Source: an uncultured Opitutia bacterium
Lineage (GTDB): Bacteria; Verrucomicrobiota; Verrucomicrobiia; Opitutales; UBA953
Length of the DNA stretch: 18,981 nucleotides
Direction of reading: 5' to 3'
NCBI GenBank assembly: GCA_937874455.1
Contig: CALNBE010000138.1
Location: forward strand, 1-18,981
Positions 7,177 through 14,488 of the stretch are shown piece by piece; position 1 is the first letter of the stretch, and each line of letters begins with the position of its first letter. The notes under the pieces are model-generated. The model was not told the origin of the DNA, did no database searches, and saw only the letters and a program-made list of their open reading frames with translations. Position numbers and translations under genes: made by a program.

Positions 7177-7904
7177 CGCCGCCGGTCCTCCTGAATTTTG
7201 CCGTCACGCATCGCAATAACGCGCCGCGCATGCTCCGCCACACCGAGATCGTGCGTGACCATGATCACCGTCAGCCCTTCCACCAGCAGCGACTCCAGCA
7301 ACTCGAGAATCCGCCCGACGTTCTTGCTGTCGAGATTCCCCGTCGGCTCGTCCGCCAGAATGATTCCCGGACGGTTCACCATTGAGCGCGCAATCGCCAC
7401 CCGCTGCCTTTCCCCGCCCGACAACTGGCTTGGCCGGTGGTGCAGCCGGTGCGTCATCCCCACCCGCTCGATCGCGTGCTCCGCCCGCGCCGTCGCCTCG
7501 CGCATGTCGCACTCCCGGCTGTAGCGCATCGGCAAAATCACGTTTTCCAGCACCGATAGGCGCGGCAGCAAATTAAACGCCTGAAAAATAAACCCGACCC
7601 GGTTCGCCCGGTACCAAGCCCGGCGCGCGGCGCTGATCCGGCTCACATCCTCGCCCTCAAAGATAATTTCCCCGCCCGTCGCCTTGTCCATGAAACCGAG
7701 AATGTGCATCATGGTCGATTTTCCCGAACCCGACGGGCCGAGGATCGCGAGAAAATCCCCGTGGTCGATCGTCAGGTTCACCCCGTCCAGCGCGTGCACC
7801 TGCTCGTCGCCCATCACGTAGGTTTTCCGCACATCGCGCAACACCGCCAGCGGCACGCTTTCACGCGGCCCTGCCGCAAAGGAAATGGATCGCGAATCGG
7901 TCAT
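7173..7904 (-). CDS. MacB/LolD-type ABC transporter ATPase
   Basis: The 243-residue nucleotide-binding subunit has Walker A GPSGSGKST (about 56-64), a Q-loop in FIFQAFNLLPRLSVLENV, signature LSGGERQR (161-168), Walker B IILADEPTGNLD (181-192) and the switch His in MVTHD (218). Separate ATPase and permease polypeptides are the usual arrangement outside the fused E. coli MacB. ATG 7904 is supported by GGAG 10 nt upstream and sits one base after the adaptor's TAG. It powers the tripartite pump with the adjacent permease, adaptor and TolC-like gene. Confidence 0.96.
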   Translation of the reverse strand: MTDSRSISFAAGPRESVPLAVLRDVRKTYVMGDEQVHALDGVNLTIDHGDFLAILGPSGSGKSTMMHILGFMDKATGGEIIFEGEDVSRISAARRAWYRANRVGFIFQAFNLLPRLSVLENVILPMRYSRECDMREATARAEHAIERVGMTHRLHHRPSQLSGGERQRVAIARSMVNRPGIILADEPTGNLDSKNVGRILELLESLLVEGLTVIMVTHDLGVAEHARRVIAMRDGKIQEDRRR

Positions 7905-7905
7905 G

Positions 7906-9009
7906 CTAATTTGCTCCGCCCGGTCGCACCAGACTCACCTCGTCTCCCTCGGAGACACCCTCCGTGATTTCAATGTAGCCGTCGTTGTTGATGCCGGTGC
8001 CGACTGCCTTCCGGGAGAATTTCCCCGCGGCATCACGCACAAACATGAACCGTTCTCGCCCCTCGATGAACACCGCCGAGATCGGCACCGACAGCGCCTG
8101 CTCCGCCCGGGCAATCACCATGCTGATGTTCGCACTGATGCCGGGCCGGATGCTTTTCCCCGGCGCCTCAAAGGAAACCTTGATCGGAAAAACCCGCAAC
8201 GCCGTGCTCAGCGAGGCGGCGCTGCTCGTTCCGCTGGTGATGCCCGATGGCGAGATGTAAAACAACTTTCCTTCGAGTTTCAGCTCCGGCAGCGAGTCAA
8301 AGCTCAGTTGCGCCGGAGTGCTCAGCGCGATCTTGGCCACGTCAAACTCGTTCAGATTCGCCTGCACGATCATCTGGCTCAGATCGTTCACCTTCATCAG
8401 GGTAGTGCCGCTGTTCCCCGATCCCGCGCCGATCACCACCTGCCCCGGCGTAATGTCCAGATTCGACACCATGCCATCGTGCGGCGCGAGAATCGTCGTC
8501 TTGTCCAAATTTTCCCGCTGCTTCGAGATGCGCGCCCTTTGCACCTCGACGGAGATTTGCGACTGCTCCATCGCCGTCTTGGCGTCCAGCATGTCGCGCT
8601 CGGTGGCGAAACCGTCGGCGAACAGTTTTTGCAGCCGCTCAAAGTCGCGCCGATTTTTCTCCAGCACGCTTTCCTGAATCGTCAGGTTGCGCTCCGCCTC
8701 GTCGAAATCCGCCTGCGCCAGCGTCTTGTCCAACTCGACCAATTTGTCGCCCTTTTTCACAGTGACGCCGTTGTCCACGTAGATTTTGAAAATTTTCCCG
8801 CTCACCTCGGACTTCACCTCCGTCGCAATCAGCGGCTCCACATAGCCGCTCACATCAACGCTCTTCACAATGTCGCGCCGCATCACCGTGGCAAAGGGCA
8901 GCCGGCCTTCCGGATTTTCCTCCGCGGGCAGCGGCAGACGGTCTTTCAAAAAATACCCGCCCGCCCCCAGCAGGGCGAGAATGACAAGGGCGATCAGCAA
9001 TTTTTTCAT
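7906..9009 (-). CDS. Efflux periplasmic adaptor (HlyD/MacA family)
   Basis: The 367-residue membrane-fusion protein has an N-terminal anchor (KLLIALVILALLGAGGYFL) and a first lipoyl half (EVSGKIFKIYVDNGVTVKKGDKLVELD). A coiled-coil alpha-hairpin runs from about residue 110 to 190 (AERNLTIQESVLEKNRRDFERLQKLF and onward). The second lipoyl half (TTILAPHDGMVSNLDITPGQVV), a beta-barrel domain and a membrane-proximal domain (LSVPISAVFIEGRERFMFV) follow. It bridges the MacB permease and the TolC-like channel. It sits 18 nt after the TolC-like gene. No Shine-Dalgarno is visible. Confidence 0.94.
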   Translation of the reverse strand: MKKLLIALVILALLGAGGYFLKDRLPLPAEENPEGRLPFATVMRRDIVKSVDVSGYVEPLIATEVKSEVSGKIFKIYVDNGVTVKKGDKLVELDKTLAQADFDEAERNLTIQESVLEKNRRDFERLQKLFADGFATERDMLDAKTAMEQSQISVEVQRARISKQRENLDKTTILAPHDGMVSNLDITPGQVVIGAGSGNSGTTLMKVNDLSQMIVQANLNEFDVAKIALSTPAQLSFDSLPELKLEGKLFYISPSGITSGTSSAASLSTALRVFPIKVSFEAPGKSIRPGISANISMVIARAEQALSVPISAVFIEGRERFMFVRDAAGKFSRKAVGTGINNDGYIEITEGVSEGDEVSLVRPGGAN

Positions 9010-9027
9010 GAAATTTTCCGCTTGTTG

Positions 9028-10572
9028 TTATTCCCTTTTTCCCGCGGGCATGATCCCCGCATTGGCGTCCACCGTTTCCCAGGAAAAACCGAGCCGGGGC
9101 AAAATTTCCCCATCCCAGCGCGCCACTCTGGCCGAGGCCAGCATGCAATCCAGCAGGGATTGCAAATTGTTCAACCGGGCCAAATCCAACGCGGCCTTCG
9201 CCTGCAGCACATCGCTCATCGAGGCGTCACCCGCATTGTATCTGGCCACCTCGCCCTCATACGCCTGCCGTTGCAAGGCCACGGTGGCCCGGGTAGCCAG
9301 CAACCGGTCCCGCGAGGTGTTCAACAAACGGTAGGACGCGCGCGCCTCATACATCGTCTGTTGCTGGGTCGTTGCCATCCGCAATCTCGCTTGTTCGCGC
9401 CGCCGTTCCGCCTGCCGAAGGCGCGCCTCGCTCTCCCGGAAACCGATGGGCAGCGTCAATTGCAGCCCGGCGTTCAAATCGTAGCCGCTTCGGTTAAACA
9501 TCCCGGCGTAGGCATCATCCACTGTGCGGTCACGCCCCAACACCCCGGCGCCCGCCACCAAATCCAGTCCGGGCTGGTCGGCATTGTCCGCCACCCGCAC
9601 GTCCAGATCCGCCTGTTCGATTTCGATCGCCCGGATCTGCGCCTCCACATCAAAGGAACGCACCCGCGTCACCCATCGGAAAAATTGCTCCGGGGCCGGA
9701 GGAACCGACTCCGGCAGGGGAACCACCCGCAAAGTTTCCAGTTCAGGCGCCTCCAATCCGCTCAACAAAAGGCGCAGCCGGTCCTCCGCCTCAGCGATGG
9801 AATGCCGCGCGTTCACCAGCGCCACTTCCTGGGATGCCACCTCCGCCTCAGCCTGCAACTGGTCCTGCCGCGTCGCCACTCCTCGCTCCCGCCGCGCCTT
9901 CGCCTCCTCCAGCAAATGCCGGGCGCTGCCCAAGCTGCTTTCCCGCAGGGCCAGCAGCGCGTGCCCGGCGGCCAGCGTCCAGTAGGCCTCTTCAGTGTCG
10001 CGGAGCAAATCCAGCACTTCCTTGCGGAGATTGAGCCGGCTTCTGGTCAAATTCTGCCGCGCCTGCACGATGGGCGCGAGATTCACTTCCCGCCCCGCGC
10101 CGCTCAGCAACGGCTGCCGCGCCGAAATGCTCACTCCACTGGTATTGTCCGGGTCCAGGTTCGAGCCGGAGGGGCTCAGCCAGCCGGTGTCCAGCGTGCC
10201 GCCAAAGCTGACCGTTCCGCCGCTCGAAAACTTTTTCTCCACACTCACCGCGTTCGTCCAGTTATCGCCGATCGCCCGGTTCGTCGTGTAACCGTCCACT
10301 CCCGGCGCCAACCGCCGCTGCCACTCGGAGCGCGCGCTCAACACCGGGTCAAACGGGGCCTCCGCAATTTCCACCGTCTCCGCCACCACGGCCGCCTCCA
10401 TCCGCTCCACCCCGATGCCCAAATTGCGCAGCAGGGCCAGATCCACCGCCTCCCGCAGCGTCAACGGCGCAACCGCCGCCGCGCGATCAACAACCGTGTC
10501 CGAAGACGCAGGTTGGGCCGTTAGAACAACAGAGGGGAGTGAGAGCAAAGCAAGAAACCTTCGAAGCGTCAT
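9028..10572 (-). CDS. TolC-family outer-membrane efflux protein
   Basis: The 514-residue protein, counted from ATG 10572, has a signal peptide (MTLRRFLALLSLPSVVLTAQPASS). It then shows the two-repeat TolC layout: PLTLREAVDLALLRNLGIGVE opens the first repeat, and the second begins near NRSGYDLNAGLQLTLPIGFRESEARLRQAERRREQARLR. Long Ala/Leu/Arg-rich helices (EAKARRERGVATRQDQLQAEAEVASQE and similar) form the periplasmic tunnel. A longer in-frame start at 10641 is rejected because it precedes the signal peptide. It is the first gene of the efflux operon. The palindrome TTTCGATCGAAA (10574-10585) lies immediately before its ATG. Confidence 0.92.
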   Translation of the reverse strand: MTLRRFLALLSLPSVVLTAQPASSDTVVDRAAAVAPLTLREAVDLALLRNLGIGVERMEAAVVAETVEIAEAPFDPVLSARSEWQRRLAPGVDGYTTNRAIGDNWTNAVSVEKKFSSGGTVSFGGTLDTGWLSPSGSNLDPDNTSGVSISARQPLLSGAGREVNLAPIVQARQNLTRSRLNLRKEVLDLLRDTEEAYWTLAAGHALLALRESSLGSARHLLEEAKARRERGVATRQDQLQAEAEVASQEVALVNARHSIAEAEDRLRLLLSGLEAPELETLRVVPLPESVPPAPEQFFRWVTRVRSFDVEAQIRAIEIEQADLDVRVADNADQPGLDLVAGAGVLGRDRTVDDAYAGMFNRSGYDLNAGLQLTLPIGFRESEARLRQAERRREQARLRMATTQQQTMYEARASYRLLNTSRDRLLATRATVALQRQAYEGEVARYNAGDASMSDVLQAKAALDLARLNNLQSLLDCMLASARVARWDGEILPRLGFSWETVDANAGIMPAGKRE

Positions 10573-10573
10573 T

Positions 10574-10585
10574 TTTCGATCGAAA
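10574..10585. promoter_or_regulatory. 12-bp palindrome directly before the efflux operon start codon
   Basis: TTTCGATCGAAA is a perfect palindrome ending one base before the TolC-like ATG (read on the minus strand), inside the 158-bp divergent region shared with the peptidase gene. Its position would suit an operator or a translation-blocking element. No second copy is seen nearby. Confidence 0.25.
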
Positions 10586-10730
10586 CACAGGGACAGACAA
10601 AGCCGGCCATAAGTTGCACCGGCAGGCATCTTTTCCAGCACAAAGCGCCGAAATGGGGATTTTCTTTTTCCCCCGCCGCATTATCAAACACTCCTTTTCC
10701 GCTCTTCACCGCGCAACTTCTCCTTCCATC

Positions 10731-12890
10731 ATGCCAGTTTCCTTGCTCCATCGCACCATTTCCCTGCTCGCCCTGCTGCCCATGTCGCTTGCCGCCGCCA
10801 TCCCGTCCATTCCCGAAACGTCGCGCGACAGCGTGGTCGACATTCTTCACGGAGAAAAAATTCCCGACCCCTATCGCTGGCTTGAAGGCAATGACGCCCC
10901 GGAAATCACCAAAAAAGATCCCGCGCTCGACGCCAAAGTCCGCGTCTGGTCCGAGGCCCAAAACGCCCGCACCCGCGCCTATCTCGACGGCATCCCGGGC
11001 CGCACCGTCCTTGAGGAGAAACTCCGGTTGCTCTTCCAAACCGATTCCCTTAGCGCCCCCACTGTCCGAGGAGGAAAATCCTTTTTCTTCCGCCGCCGCG
11101 GCACCGAGAGCAACAGCGTGCTCTTCGTTCGCGACACCGCCGACAGCCCCGAACGCGAGCTGCTCAACGTCAACAAACTCTACCCCGATGGCCGGACCAC
11201 CCTCTCCTGGACCCAGATCAGCCACGACGGGCAGCAAGTCGGCTTCGCCCTTTTCAAAAGCGGCGACGAGAAAACCACCCTCCACCTGCTCGATGTGGCC
11301 ACCGGCCAATGGCTCCCCGACACCCTTCCCGGCAAGGTCAGCTCCATGAGCTGGCTGCCCGACGGAAAATCCTTCGTTTACCGCTGCCTCGGCAATGTCA
11401 GCAACCCCTATTCCGGCCAGGTGCGCCACCACCGGATCGGCGATCCGGTCGAACAGGACAAACTCATTTTCGAACAGGAAAAATCCGGCCCGCTGGCCCA
11501 CACCTACGGCCCCGGCGCCAGCCTCGACCGCAACGGAAAATGGCTCGTCCTCAGCTACGCCACCGGCACCTCCACCAACGACCTTTGGGTTTGCGATTTC
11601 CCCCGCTGGCTCAAAACCGGCGAACTCCAACGCATCCCCATTAACGAGGGAAATCCCCATCCCTATCACGGCACTGTGCGCGGAGACACTCTTTATCTTT
11701 CCACGCCTGATGGCGCGCCGCGCGGCCAAATCTTCAAAATCGACCTCAATAATCCCGCCCGCGAAAACTGGAAGATTATCGTTCCCGAGCATCCCTCCGC
11801 CGTGCTCGACGGTTTTTCCCTCGCCAAGGATTTTCTTGCCGTGACGTGGAAGGAGGACGCCCTCCGCCGCATCGAGGTGCGCGATCTCGAAGGAAAAACG
11901 CTCTACACCATTCCCCTGCCTGGCATCGGCACCGCCAGCCTCTCCACCGACAGCGAGCGCAACGACGCCTACCTGCATTTCAGCAGCCTGAACACGCCAC
12001 CGTCCACCTACCTCTTCGACCTCGGCACGCAAAACCGCTCGCTCTACTTCCGCCCCGACTATCCGGTCGATTCCGACAGCATGGTCGTGAAGCAGGAATT
12101 TTATACCTCCAAGGACGGCACCCGCGTCCCATTGTTCATCGTTCACCGCAAAGATCTCCAGCTCGACGGCACCGCGCCCACGCTCCTCTACGGCTACGGC
12201 GGTTTCAGCGTCGCCATGTCGCCGGGCTTCGTCAGCAGCATCATTCCCTGGATCGAGGCGGGCGGCGTCTACGCGGTCGCCTGTCTCCGCGGGGGCGACG
12301 AATACGGCGAGCCCTGGCACCAAGCCGGCATGATCGGCAAAAAACAAAATGTCTTCGACGATTTCATCGCCGCGGGGGAATTTCTTGTTAAGAAAAAATA
12401 CACCTCGCCCGCCCGCCTCGGCATTCGCGGCGGCTCCAACGGCGGACTGCTCACCGGCGCGGCTCTGGTCCAGCGGCCCGACCTCTTCGGCGCAGTCATC
12501 GTCGCCGTTCCGCTGCTCGACATGCTGCGCTACCAGCACTTCCTCATGGCCCGTTACTGGATCCCCGAATACGGCACCGCCGAGCGCGCCGAGGATTTTC
12601 AGTGGCTTAAGGCCTACTCGCCCTACCACCACATCAAGCCCGGCGTGAAATACCCCGCCACCTTCCTTATCGCAGGGGAAAACGACGCCCGCGTTCACCC
12701 GCTCCACGCCAAGAAAATGGCCGCCCGACTCCAGCACGATACCGCCGGCAATTCCGACAAGGAGCCAATTCTGCTCTGGGTCGATTTCGACTCCGGACAC
12801 GGTGCCGGAAAATCCTTCGACATGCAGGTGCGCGACACCGCCGACACCTACCTCTTCCTCGCCCGCCAACTGGGACTTTCCTTCCAGTAA
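10731..12890 (+). CDS. Exported prolyl oligopeptidase (family S9A)
   Basis: The 719-residue protein from ATG 10731 has a signal peptide (LLHRTISLLALLPMSLAAA), so it probably acts in the periplasm or outside the cell. The mature N-terminus has the S9A hallmark RDSVVDILHGEKIPDPYRWLE. A seven-bladed beta-propeller follows (about 80-430), then an alpha/beta-hydrolase domain with Ser569 in GGSNGG, Asp652 in GENDARVHP and His690 in DSGHGAGKS. It cleaves short peptides after proline. Longer in-frame starts before 10731 precede the signal sequence and are rejected. It is divergent from the efflux operon, with only 158 bp between start codons. No Shine-Dalgarno is visible. Confidence 0.95.
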   Translation: MPVSLLHRTISLLALLPMSLAAAIPSIPETSRDSVVDILHGEKIPDPYRWLEGNDAPEITKKDPALDAKVRVWSEAQNARTRAYLDGIPGRTVLEEKLRLLFQTDSLSAPTVRGGKSFFFRRRGTESNSVLFVRDTADSPERELLNVNKLYPDGRTTLSWTQISHDGQQVGFALFKSGDEKTTLHLLDVATGQWLPDTLPGKVSSMSWLPDGKSFVYRCLGNVSNPYSGQVRHHRIGDPVEQDKLIFEQEKSGPLAHTYGPGASLDRNGKWLVLSYATGTSTNDLWVCDFPRWLKTGELQRIPINEGNPHPYHGTVRGDTLYLSTPDGAPRGQIFKIDLNNPARENWKIIVPEHPSAVLDGFSLAKDFLAVTWKEDALRRIEVRDLEGKTLYTIPLPGIGTASLSTDSERNDAYLHFSSLNTPPSTYLFDLGTQNRSLYFRPDYPVDSDSMVVKQEFYTSKDGTRVPLFIVHRKDLQLDGTAPTLLYGYGGFSVAMSPGFVSSIIPWIEAGGVYAVACLRGGDEYGEPWHQAGMIGKKQNVFDDFIAAGEFLVKKKYTSPARLGIRGGSNGGLLTGAALVQRPDLFGAVIVAVPLLDMLRYQHFLMARYWIPEYGTAERAEDFQWLKAYSPYHHIKPGVKYPATFLIAGENDARVHPLHAKKMAARLQHDTAGNSDKEPILLWVDFDSGHGAGKSFDMQVRDTADTYLFLARQLGLSFQ

Positions 12891-13073
12891 AACGCCGCCG
12901 CCCTTCGATTGGAACGCGATGCCCTCTTCGCATTCCATCTTTAACCGGGATTATGCAATAGACATGGAAATAATTAACAGCAGGTCGCAGAGAGCGGAAA
13001 GAGAAAGGATTTTCAGCATATTCTTCCGTTTACGCGAAATGTTGAATCCTTCGATGCATATTCCGGATTAAAC
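12891..13073. other. Intergenic spacer after the peptidase gene
   Basis: No convincing gene lies here. A 35-codon plus-strand ORF (ATG 12964 to TAA 13071) is present, but it has no ribosome binding site and no recognisable sequence. The stretch is noticeably more AT-rich than the peptidase gene before it. Confidence 0.5.
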
Positions 13074-13105
13074 AAAAAGACCGATCCTCGCCGACCGGTC
13101 TTTTT
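13074..13105. terminator. Bidirectional terminator between the peptidase gene and ruvB
   Basis: The arms AAAAAGACCG (13074-13083) and CGGTCTTTTT (13096-13105) are perfectly complementary, with a 12-base loop and a T run (A run on the other strand) on each side. It serves the convergent peptidase gene and ruvB. Confidence 0.9.
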
Positions 13106-13142
13106 TCACGCCGCATTTCGCCGCAAAGGAAATTTTCCCGGC

Positions 13143-14201
13143 TCAGAACAATTCCGGTTGCGCCTTGGCGCGCGGCATCAAGCCCAGCACCTGCCAGCCC
13201 TTGTCGGTGAGTGTCCGGCCTTGCGGGGTGCGCGCCAGGTAGCCTTCCTGGATCAAATACGGTTCGTGCACTTCCTCCAAAGTATGCTCGTCCTCGCCGA
13301 CCGCCACGCCGATGGTGCCGAGGCCGACGGGACCGCCGCCGTAGTTGTTCGCCATCACGCGGAGGATGCGCTTGTCCATCTCGTCCAATCCGTGCTGGTC
13401 GATCTCCAGCAACTCCAGCGCCGCCGCCGCCACCGGCTGGGTGATCGCGCCGTCCGCCCGCTCCAACGCGTAGTCGCGGGTGAAGCGGATCAAATTGTTC
13501 ACGATGCGCGGAGTGCCGCGCGCGCGCCGGGCGATTTCCTCCGCGCCGCCGTCGTCGATCCGCATTTCCAGCAGCGCGCAGTTGCGCCGCACGATTTTGA
13601 AAAGGTCCGCGTGGTTGTAGTAATCAAGCCGCGTTTGCAGGGTGAACCGGCTCCGCATCGGCGCGGTCAACAACCCGGTGCGCGTGGTCGCGCCGACCAG
13701 GGTAAAACGCGGGATGTTCAGCCGCACGCTCCGGGCGTTCGGCCCCTGGTCGATCATGATGTCGATGCGAAAGTCCTCCATCGCGGAGTAAAGAAACTCC
13801 TCCACGGTCTTCGAGATGCGGTGGATTTCGTCGATGAACAAAATTTCCCCTTCCTCCAGACTCGTCAGCAAGCCCGCCAGATCGGAGGCTTTTTCGATCA
13901 CCGGCCCGGAGGTGATTTTTACCTTCACCCCCATTTCCTCCGCCAAGATCAGCGCCAGCGTGGTCTTTCCCAAGCCCGGCGGGCCGTGCAGCAAAATATG
14001 ATCCAGCGCCCGGCCTTCCCGTCGCGCCGCCCCGGTCATCACCCGCAAACGCTCGATCGTTCGCAGCTGGCCGGTGAAATCCTCAAAGCATGGTGGCCGC
14101 AATGCCGCCTCCAGTGCCGTGTCTTTTTTTTGCAAAACATCCGCGTAGGGACTGCTCAGTTCCCCCGCGTTTTCCTCTTTTTTCGCCCGCGCTGCACTCA
14201 T
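13143..14201 (-). CDS. ruvB: Holliday junction branch-migration helicase RuvB
   Basis: The 352-residue AAA+ motor drives branch migration of Holliday junctions with RuvA. It has the RuvB N-terminal block RPPCFEDFTGQ, Walker A GPPGLGKTT, Walker B ILFIDEIHR, sensor GATTRTGLL, the arginine-finger region APMRSRF, and the C-terminal winged helix (VGLGTIGVAVGEDEHTLEEVHEPYLIQEGYLARTPQGR). The ATG at 14201 is given as start. However, a strong GGGAGGG (14221 and beyond) sits only 4 nt before a TTG at 14216, which would add five residues. No ruvA or ruvC is adjacent. Confidence 0.96.
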   Translation of the reverse strand: MSAARAKKEENAGELSSPYADVLQKKDTALEAALRPPCFEDFTGQLRTIERLRVMTGAARREGRALDHILLHGPPGLGKTTLALILAEEMGVKVKITSGPVIEKASDLAGLLTSLEEGEILFIDEIHRISKTVEEFLYSAMEDFRIDIMIDQGPNARSVRLNIPRFTLVGATTRTGLLTAPMRSRFTLQTRLDYYNHADLFKIVRRNCALLEMRIDDGGAEEIARRARGTPRIVNNLIRFTRDYALERADGAITQPVAAAALELLEIDQHGLDEMDKRILRVMANNYGGGPVGLGTIGVAVGEDEHTLEEVHEPYLIQEGYLARTPQGRTLTDKGWQVLGLMPRAKAQPELF

Positions 14202-14404
14202 GCCAGCAGTAAGCAACAATCCCTCCCGCCTGAGAAGCTCGAAAACCGTGACCCATGCTTGGAAAAACCGTCCCCGGCGTCTCCACCCTCGGCAACGCCT
14301 CTCTCCAAAGAAAAATCCCCGTGATTAAGGATAACGGACAAAGAAATTTTCCTTCGCATAAAAAATCGGCCTTCCCCGGACGGTTTGCGATTTCCTCCCT
14401 CCTT
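14202..14404. other. Spacer between ruvB and the PEP-CTERM gene terminator
   Basis: This contains the ruvB ribosome binding site (about 14221-14227) and one copy of TTTCCTTCGC (14348-14357), the variant of the repeated motif described below. A 69-codon plus-strand ORF crosses it and runs through the terminator; it shows no coding character. Confidence 0.4.
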
Positions 14405-14436
14405 AAAAAAACGCGACCGGCACCATGCCGATCGCG
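14405..14436 (-). terminator. Strong terminator after the PEP-CTERM gene
   Basis: On the minus strand an 11-bp stem (CGCGATCGGCA / TGCCGGTCGCG, one G-U pair) with a 3-base loop is followed by seven T's. It starts 52 bases after the stop codon of the gene that ends at 14489. Confidence 0.92.
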
Positions 14437-14488
14437 GAATTATCCTGATTTCGCGCCGGGGTAAGCCAACGCGAGCACAAATCTCTCC

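Noticed and set aside
7885..10524. 879-codon open frame on the plus strand, antisense to the adaptor and TolC-like genes
   Set aside because: It is Arg/His/Gln-rich with no recognisable domain and lies opposite two clear efflux genes. It is a shadow of their GC-rich codon usage.
10569..12938. 789-codon open frame on the minus strand, antisense to the peptidase
   Set aside because: The sense strand encodes a full S9A enzyme with its catalytic triad. The antisense frame is Gly/Val/Glu-rich with no domain.
12964..13071. 35-codon plus-strand ORF before the ruvB-side terminator
   Set aside because: It has no ribosome binding site and no family resemblance. The possibility of a small gene cannot be fully excluded.
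13158..14324. 388-codon plus-strand frame opposite ruvB
   Set aside because: RuvB motifs are unambiguous on the minus strand. This frame shows no domain.
14255..14464. 69-codon plus-strand ORF between ruvB and the PEP-CTERM gene
   Set aside because: It has no ribosome binding site, runs through a strong terminator hairpin, and has no recognisable sequence.
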